A stretch of 17,933 nt of DNA from assembly GCA_964567085.1 (NCBI GenBank), contig CAZMKU010000026.1, positions 1-17,933 of the forward strand, read 5' to 3'. The DNA comes from SVTX01 sp964567085 (lineage in GTDB: Bacteria > Bacillota > Clostridia > Oscillospirales > CAG-272). This document shows, one piece after another, positions 13,741 through 17,933 of the stretch. The notes beneath the pieces were generated by a model. It ran no database searches, was not told the origin of the DNA, and saw only the letters and a list, made by a program, of their open reading frames with translations. A program made the translations under genes and the position numbers. The first letter of the stretch is position 1. Each line of letters opens with the position of its first letter.

Positions 13741-13776
13741 AACAAAAACGGCACGGAGCGGAGTGCTCTGTGCCGT
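13741..13776 (-). terminator. Terminator of the second GH123-like gene
   Basis: On the - strand ACGGCACAGAGC pairs with GCTCCGTGCCGT (12 pairs, one U-G) around a 5-base loop and is followed by TTTTGTT. It separates the two paralogous genes into independent transcripts. Confidence 0.88.
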
Positions 13777-13789
13777 AATTTTGATAACA

Positions 13790-16420
13790 TTATTTGTTAA
13801 GCTCTTCCTCAAGTATCTTGAGCATATAAGAGCGAACGTCACGGAGGAGCTGATCGTCCTCTGTAAAGGAAATGGCGCTCGTTGCCACGAAGCTTGCAAG
13901 CTCCTTGGCGTATTCCTCGCCCTTGACCTTCTCAAGCATTGTGAGAAGCTCGTAGTCCTCAATACCGTCACGGAGACCGATTACACGGAGAGAAGGAATG
14001 GGATCTATCTGACCGTAAGGTGAGCCGGGATAGAAGAGGAGACCGTCGCCTGCGCCCTCCTTCGGGAAGGGACAACGCATTGTGAACGTGTTGTTTGCCA
14101 TCTCATCAACGCCGTAGTTGGAAACGTGCCAGTAAAGGAATCCCGTTATATCCTCCATAAAGCAGGTCCACATCATCGTTTCGGGCGATGTGCCGTCACA
14201 GAACAGAAGGAGATTCTGGTAAGGAGCGGTATACGTGGGGTTACAAGCAACGTAAGTCCAACGCTCGTCGCCTCTGTCAACGAATTCCTGCATACGCTCG
14301 GACAATTCGCCGTACGTAGCATCCTGAATTGCGGTCTGCAAATACCAGCACCCCGTATAGTATTCACCGAGATCTGCGGGGGTGTATCCAAACAGACAGG
14401 GAACCCACATATTTACGTATTCGGACATAAACGATATCATATCGCCCGCGGCGATAAGCTCATCCTTATACTTGTTAAGCAGCGCTCTTGCGGCTTCTCT
14501 TCTCTCTTCGTTGGGGTCGGTGTCCAATGCGGCATCAACCTGCGCCCAGGTGAGATTCAAGGTAGTGCCGTAGGTAATTCCGGGGTATGCCGAAAGGCTT
14601 GAGAGAATGGGGTTTCGCTCGAACGGTATGAGAAGCTTGTAGTCTTCCCAGCCCCAGCTCTGAAGCATCTTCGCTTCCTCGGCTATGCCTATAATGGTAA
14701 GGATTCCGTAAGGATCCCAGTACATTTCTGTCGTCCCGTCCTCAAGTGTGATGGAGCGGTACATTCCGCGGGCAACGCCGGGCTCATCCTGACCGTAGTA
14801 GAACATCTTTGCAGCAAGGATGGGGTCCTGGCTCCACGCCTCGTATTGCGCCTGCGTATGAACGCGAATCGTGGTTACGCGGGGATTATAGAGCCATTCG
14901 TAGTTTCCGTCGGCGCAAAGAAGATCGCTTATAACCCAGCCCGAGAGACCGGGGGTCATACGGTAGTCAAGCATATAGTTGTACAACGCAACGAGCGCGT
15001 CAGCCTGCTGATTGCTCACGTACTGAACTGAGTAAATGCCGTCCCAAACGAGGAACGTCGTGTCAAGCGCGGTCTCGTCGGAGAGCGTTACGTTGTAAAC
15101 GTAGGTGTAAACGTCCGCCATCTTGATGCATTCGCCGCTGTCCGCGTCGTAAATTTCAAGAGTAGCGCGGTAAAGACCGGGCTTTGAATCCTTGGTCGTC
15201 TTTGCCTGAATCACGAAGCCCTGTGAGGTGTCCTTCGTCGTGCCGTTGTAGGTATAAGGGCCGATAGTTACCCAAGGACCTTCCTCGTAATTGCCGCCCG
15301 ACGTTACCGAAATGTAGGAGGCGTAGGGTACGACCGCGTCGGGATATACGAGCTCGGAGGAGTAGCCCTTGATGGGAAGCCAGCCTTCTTCAACGTAGAA
15401 TTCAACGCCGAGCTCCGTTGTGAGCGTGTCGCCCGAATCATTCGTGAAATCAGAGAGATTTATAGTGATCCTTCTGTTTGTGGGAGAATGGAGGAAGAAC
15501 TGACACGCCTCGATCTCGTTCTTCGCCATCTGGATAGTGTAGCTTACCATATCGGTAGGCGAAACCGTATATTTCATTACTCTCTCGGTCGCGTGGTCGA
15601 ACCAAAGAAGGAGAGAGGAGTCCTCCGCGGGAGCGGTTACGGGATTGTGCTCAACGGGCTCGTTGGGCAGGATCTCTATATCCGTGCTGTATCCAAGCGC
15701 ATACTTGGAGAGATCGGAATAAAGAATGATGTCGTTCGTGTCGGACGCTAAAGCAAAGGAGCTTATGTACCAGACCTCGTTCTTTCTCATTCTGTCGAAT
15801 ACGCTGAGGGAGACCGTATCTACGGTTCCGTCCTCGTTAAGAGTCAAAAGCTCGCTTGCGGAAACGACGGTTTTTGTGAACTCGCCCGTCTCGTCCTTGC
15901 AAACCATAAATACGACGTTCTGTACGTCCTCTCCGTTAACGGGAGTTACGCCGCAGTTTGTCATAAACTGATCGTAGTCAAAGGTTATTTTCGCGCTCGA
16001 TTGCTTTACGCATACGACCTTTACGACTGTTTTGCAGTTAACCTCCGCAAGGGAGATCTCGTAGCCCTTTCCAAGACCCGAGAAATATTTTGTAAGGTCC
16101 ATACCCGAGCAGAATACCGTCTGCTTGGGAGATTCGGGGGCTATAAGCTCTTCCACGAACTCCGTGGTGGTTTCTTCGGTGCTTGTGTCCTCGGATTCGG
16201 TTGTTTCCGAGTCAGGCTCTGTTGTAACGTCGTCGCCGCCCGACTCGGTGGAAGTCTCGGTGGGGTCTTCCGTTACCTGCGGGGTGTCTTCCTCGGTAGC
16301 TGCGGTGGTTGAATCCGCGCTTGATTCGTCTTGCTCTTCGAGATCGGGAGCGCAGGAAGACATAAGAAGCATCATAAGAGCCAGCGAAAGGCAGAGTATT
16401 TTGATAAAAGTGTTTTTCAT
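13790..16420 (-). CDS. GH123-like surface lipoprotein, paralogue of its downstream neighbour
   Basis: An 876-residue exported lipoprotein. The start at 16420 is chosen because AAAGGAAG lies upstream and a normal signal peptide follows, ending in the lipobox MSSC (Cys23); an in-frame ATG at 16477 lies upstream of the predicted transcription start. Residues about 25-92 are an acidic Thr/Ser/Glu linker without strict repeats. A domain of about 170 residues with no clear match to the paralogue's duplicated domains follows. From about 265 onward the GH123-like part aligns with the neighbour throughout (LLLWFDH, SPTNRRITI, ELGVEFY, LRDGIEDYELL), including Asp545-Glu546 in YYGQDEPG, the expected catalytic pair. 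The two genes arose by tandem duplication with replacement of the N-terminal half. Substrate unknown. Confidence 0.9.
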   Translation of the reverse strand: MKNTFIKILCLSLALMMLLMSSCAPDLEEQDESSADSTTAATEEDTPQVTEDPTETSTESGGDDVTTEPDSETTESEDTSTEETTTEFVEELIAPESPKQTVFCSGMDLTKYFSGLGKGYEISLAEVNCKTVVKVVCVKQSSAKITFDYDQFMTNCGVTPVNGEDVQNVVFMVCKDETGEFTKTVVSASELLTLNEDGTVDTVSLSVFDRMRKNEVWYISSFALASDTNDIILYSDLSKYALGYSTDIEILPNEPVEHNPVTAPAEDSSLLLWFDHATERVMKYTVSPTDMVSYTIQMAKNEIEACQFFLHSPTNRRITINLSDFTNDSGDTLTTELGVEFYVEEGWLPIKGYSSELVYPDAVVPYASYISVTSGGNYEEGPWVTIGPYTYNGTTKDTSQGFVIQAKTTKDSKPGLYRATLEIYDADSGECIKMADVYTYVYNVTLSDETALDTTFLVWDGIYSVQYVSNQQADALVALYNYMLDYRMTPGLSGWVISDLLCADGNYEWLYNPRVTTIRVHTQAQYEAWSQDPILAAKMFYYGQDEPGVARGMYRSITLEDGTTEMYWDPYGILTIIGIAEEAKMLQSWGWEDYKLLIPFERNPILSSLSAYPGITYGTTLNLTWAQVDAALDTDPNEERREAARALLNKYKDELIAAGDMISFMSEYVNMWVPCLFGYTPADLGEYYTGCWYLQTAIQDATYGELSERMQEFVDRGDERWTYVACNPTYTAPYQNLLLFCDGTSPETMMWTCFMEDITGFLYWHVSNYGVDEMANNTFTMRCPFPKEGAGDGLLFYPGSPYGQIDPIPSLRVIGLRDGIEDYELLTMLEKVKGEEYAKELASFVATSAISFTEDDQLLRDVRSYMLKILEEELNK

Positions 16421-16491
16421 GCGGTTCTTCCTTTCATAAAACGCGTGCTTGTGCGATCGTGACAATGCTTTTAGCATTATCCTCTATTATA

Positions 16492-16520
16492 ATTATACCA
16501 TAATTTTGGTATAGAGTCAA
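16492..16520 (-). promoter_or_regulatory. Promoter of the second GH123-like lipoprotein
   Basis: On the - strand TTGACT (16520-16515), 17 bases, TATAAT (16497-16492): a near-consensus sigma-70-type promoter. An inverted repeat TATACC/GGTATA with an 8-base centre (16494-16513) overlaps the -10 and spacer and could be an operator. The leader is about 65 bases and contains a small hairpin (AATGCT/AGCATT, 16464-16478). Confidence 0.75.
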
Positions 16521-16569
16521 TTCAACAGGATATCTAAATGTGCCTGAGATATTTTAGTGAAGTTGCATA

Positions 16570-16935
16570 TCAGAGAATTTCGACCTCGGAGTCGTAATAT
16601 TGCTCCTGAAATCTTACGGAGTTCTCGATTTCAGTCCTCGTAAAGCTCATTCCCACGGGCGCGCCCACGAGCTTATCCTCGACGTCGTTGTGTCTGTGAA
16701 CTATACCGATAATTCGGCAGGTATAGCTTTCGACGGGTGTGTCAACACCGATAAGATAAACGTCAAGCTCCTCGCCGTCGCCGCCGAGCACCCCCGGAAT
16801 ATAGCCGTAGTTGATTTTATACACAAGGCTGTATTTTTCTTTTTTGTGGACGTAGCCGATGGGGCGGTCAATCCCTATATCGACTGTCTTACCGAGATAG
16901 GACTTGACCTGCGCCTTTCTTTCTTCGTACGTCAT
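16570..16935 (-). CDS. Short inorganic-pyrophosphatase-like protein with altered active site
   Basis: A 121-residue protein resembling soluble family I inorganic pyrophosphatases (usually about 165-180 residues), which split pyrophosphate. The core NYGYIPGVLGGDGEELDVYLIG aligns with the family's NYGYI...DGDPVDV segment: Tyr43, Asp53 and Asp58 match active-site residues, but the second aspartate of the D-x-D-P-x-D signature is Glu55 and the next proline is Glu56. The N-terminal part is short by about a dozen residues, and the later acid-Lys segment (NDVEDKLVGAP, Lys88) is one or more residues shorter than in E. coli. Activity may therefore be altered or lost. It starts two bases after the tyrS stop without a good ribosome site, so it is coupled to tyrS, whose reaction releases pyrophosphate. 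Confidence 0.78.
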   Translation of the reverse strand: MTYEERKAQVKSYLGKTVDIGIDRPIGYVHKKEKYSLVYKINYGYIPGVLGGDGEELDVYLIGVDTPVESYTCRIIGIVHRHNDVEDKLVGAPVGMSFTRTEIENSVRFQEQYYDSEVEIL

Positions 16936-16937
16936 TA

Positions 16938-17933
16938 TCAGTAATTTACCTTCATAAAGGACTTTTTGCCCTTCTTTACAAGTATGCTTTCCTTTAACTT
17001 TTCTGTGGGGTAAAAGGTCTTGATGTCAGCTACCCTCTCACCGTCAACCGAAACGCCGCCCTGCTGTACTGCCTGACGAGCCTCGGACTTGGATTTAACA
17101 AGTCCTGTTTTTACTAAGATCGTGAGAATGTCAACCATACCGTCAACGAAGTCAGCTTCTTCAAGAGTTACTGTGGGAACGTCAGCGCCGGGACCTGCTC
17201 CGAAGAGAGCCTTCGCGCCTGCCTGTGCCTTCTCTGCTTCTTCCTTGCCGTGCACCATAGCGGTGAGCTCGTACGCGAGAATTTCCTTGGCGCGATTGAG
17301 CTGAGAGCCTTCCCACTTATCCATTTCGTTGATTTCTTCAATAGGAAGGAACGTGAGCATTCGGATACACTTGAGAACGTCGGCGTCAGCCACGTTTCTC
17401 CAATACTGGTAGAAGTCGAAGGGAGAGGTCTTGTTAGGATCGAGCCAAACCGCGTTGCCCGCAGTCTTGCCCATTTTCTTGCCCTGCGAGTCGGTAAGGA
17501 GAGTTATCGTCATAGCGTGAGCATCCTTGCCAAGCTTGCGGCGGATAAGCTCCGTACCGCCGAGCATATTGCTCCACTGGTCGTCGCCGCCGAATTGCAT
17601 ATTGCAGTTGTAGTTTTTGAAAAGATGATAGAAGTCGTAGGACTGCATTATCATATAGTTGAATTCAAGGAAGGAAAGTCCCTTCTCCATTCTCTGCTTA
17701 TAGCACTCAGCCGTAAGCATACGGTTGACCGAGAAACAAGCTCCAACGTCGCGAAGAACCTCAATGTAGTTAAGGTCCATAAGCCAATCGGCATTATTTA
17801 TCATCATTGCCTTTCCGTCGGAAAAATCAATGAATTTGCTCATCTGCTCCTTGAAGCACTCGCAGTTGTGTGCAATAGTCTCCTTGGTCATCATAGAACG
17901 CATATCAGTTCTTCCCGAGGGGTCGCCAACCAT
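16938..17933 (-). CDS. tyrS: Tyrosyl-tRNA synthetase, N-terminal part cut by the window edge
   Basis: Class I aminoacyl-tRNA synthetase that joins tyrosine to tRNA-Tyr in the cytoplasm. The visible 331 residues begin inside the protein (MVGDPSGRTDMR), so the HIGH motif lies outside the window. Seen are the tyrosine-pocket region (YDFYHLF, QFGGDDQWSNM), the KMSKS-equivalent KMGKT (visible residues about 153-157), the family run GNAVWLDPNKTSPFDFYQYW, and a C-terminal S4 RNA-binding domain (GLVKSKSEARQAVQQGGVSVDG). The Gly in place of Ser within KMSKS is usual for this bacterial tyrS type. Any T-box leader would be upstream, outside the window. The pyrophosphatase-like gene follows two bases after the stop; no convincing terminator was found between that gene and 16490. 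Confidence 0.97.
   Translation of the reverse strand: MVGDPSGRTDMRSMMTKETIAHNCECFKEQMSKFIDFSDGKAMMINNADWLMDLNYIEVLRDVGACFSVNRMLTAECYKQRMEKGLSFLEFNYMIMQSYDFYHLFKNYNCNMQFGGDDQWSNMLGGTELIRRKLGKDAHAMTITLLTDSQGKKMGKTAGNAVWLDPNKTSPFDFYQYWRNVADADVLKCIRMLTFLPIEEINEMDKWEGSQLNRAKEILAYELTAMVHGKEEAEKAQAGAKALFGAGPGADVPTVTLEEADFVDGMVDILTILVKTGLVKSKSEARQAVQQGGVSVDGERVADIKTFYPTEKLKESILVKKGKKSFMKVNY

Noticed and set aside
16421..16477. ATG at 16477 for the second GH123-like lipoprotein
   Set aside because: It would put 19 charged residues before the signal peptide, and it gives up the good ribosome site next to 16420.
16521..16569. Hairpin ATATCT/AGATAT as terminator after the pyrophosphatase-like gene
   Set aside because: Only six A/T-rich pairs, an 11-base loop and no T-run on the - strand.

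Overview
The window looks like chromosome from a low-to-medium GC Gram-positive anaerobe, most likely a gut-type clostridium (class Clostridia). The signs are strong GGAGG ribosome sites, Clostridia-type gene pairs (zapA followed by a U32-family gene), U-tailed hairpin terminators, and lipoproteins with Thr/Glu/Pro stalks. This assignment is inference; there is no rRNA or other marker to fix the genus.

Layout. (1) Positions 1-4696, + strand: a cut ABC ATPase and its ABC-2-type permease, a terminator, then a tightly overlapping four-gene run of response regulator, short-loop sensor kinase, an eight-helix membrane protein and a small two-helix membrane protein. This resembles an envelope-stress or antimicrobial-efflux module with two unrecognised membrane partners. 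(2) Positions 4702-5216: a small AT-rich islet between two terminators. It holds a 68-residue Cro/CI-type regulator on + and a 37-residue reading frame on -. The two share back-to-back promoters with overlapping -35 boxes, and each -10 sits in an inverted repeat. This is the most system-like arrangement in the window. (3) Positions 5219-7234, - strand: a large cytoplasmic Sel1-repeat scaffold protein. (4) Positions 7437-9957, + strand: zapA-like cell-division gene and a U32-family (RlhA/TrhP-like) gene, followed by a short element built of inward-facing heptamers around a hairpin, then a strong bidirectional terminator. (5) Positions 10086-16420, - strand: two tandem paralogous surface lipoproteins with a GH123-like (formerly DUF4091) catalytic module. 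Each has its own, partly identical promoter. One has a stalk of roughly 180 residues of TEEP/TEQP repeats and two duplicated beta-type domains; the other has a different N-terminal half. (6) Positions 16570-17933, - strand: a short inorganic-pyrophosphatase-like gene directly behind tyrS, which runs off the right edge.

How the parts work together. The first block senses and exports at the membrane. The paired lipoproteins probably act on surface or host glycans containing N-acetylgalactosamine, though their substrate is unproven. tyrS and the pyrophosphatase-like gene are linked by the pyrophosphate released in tRNA charging. No tRNA, rRNA, CRISPR array, insertion sequence or prophage genes were seen.
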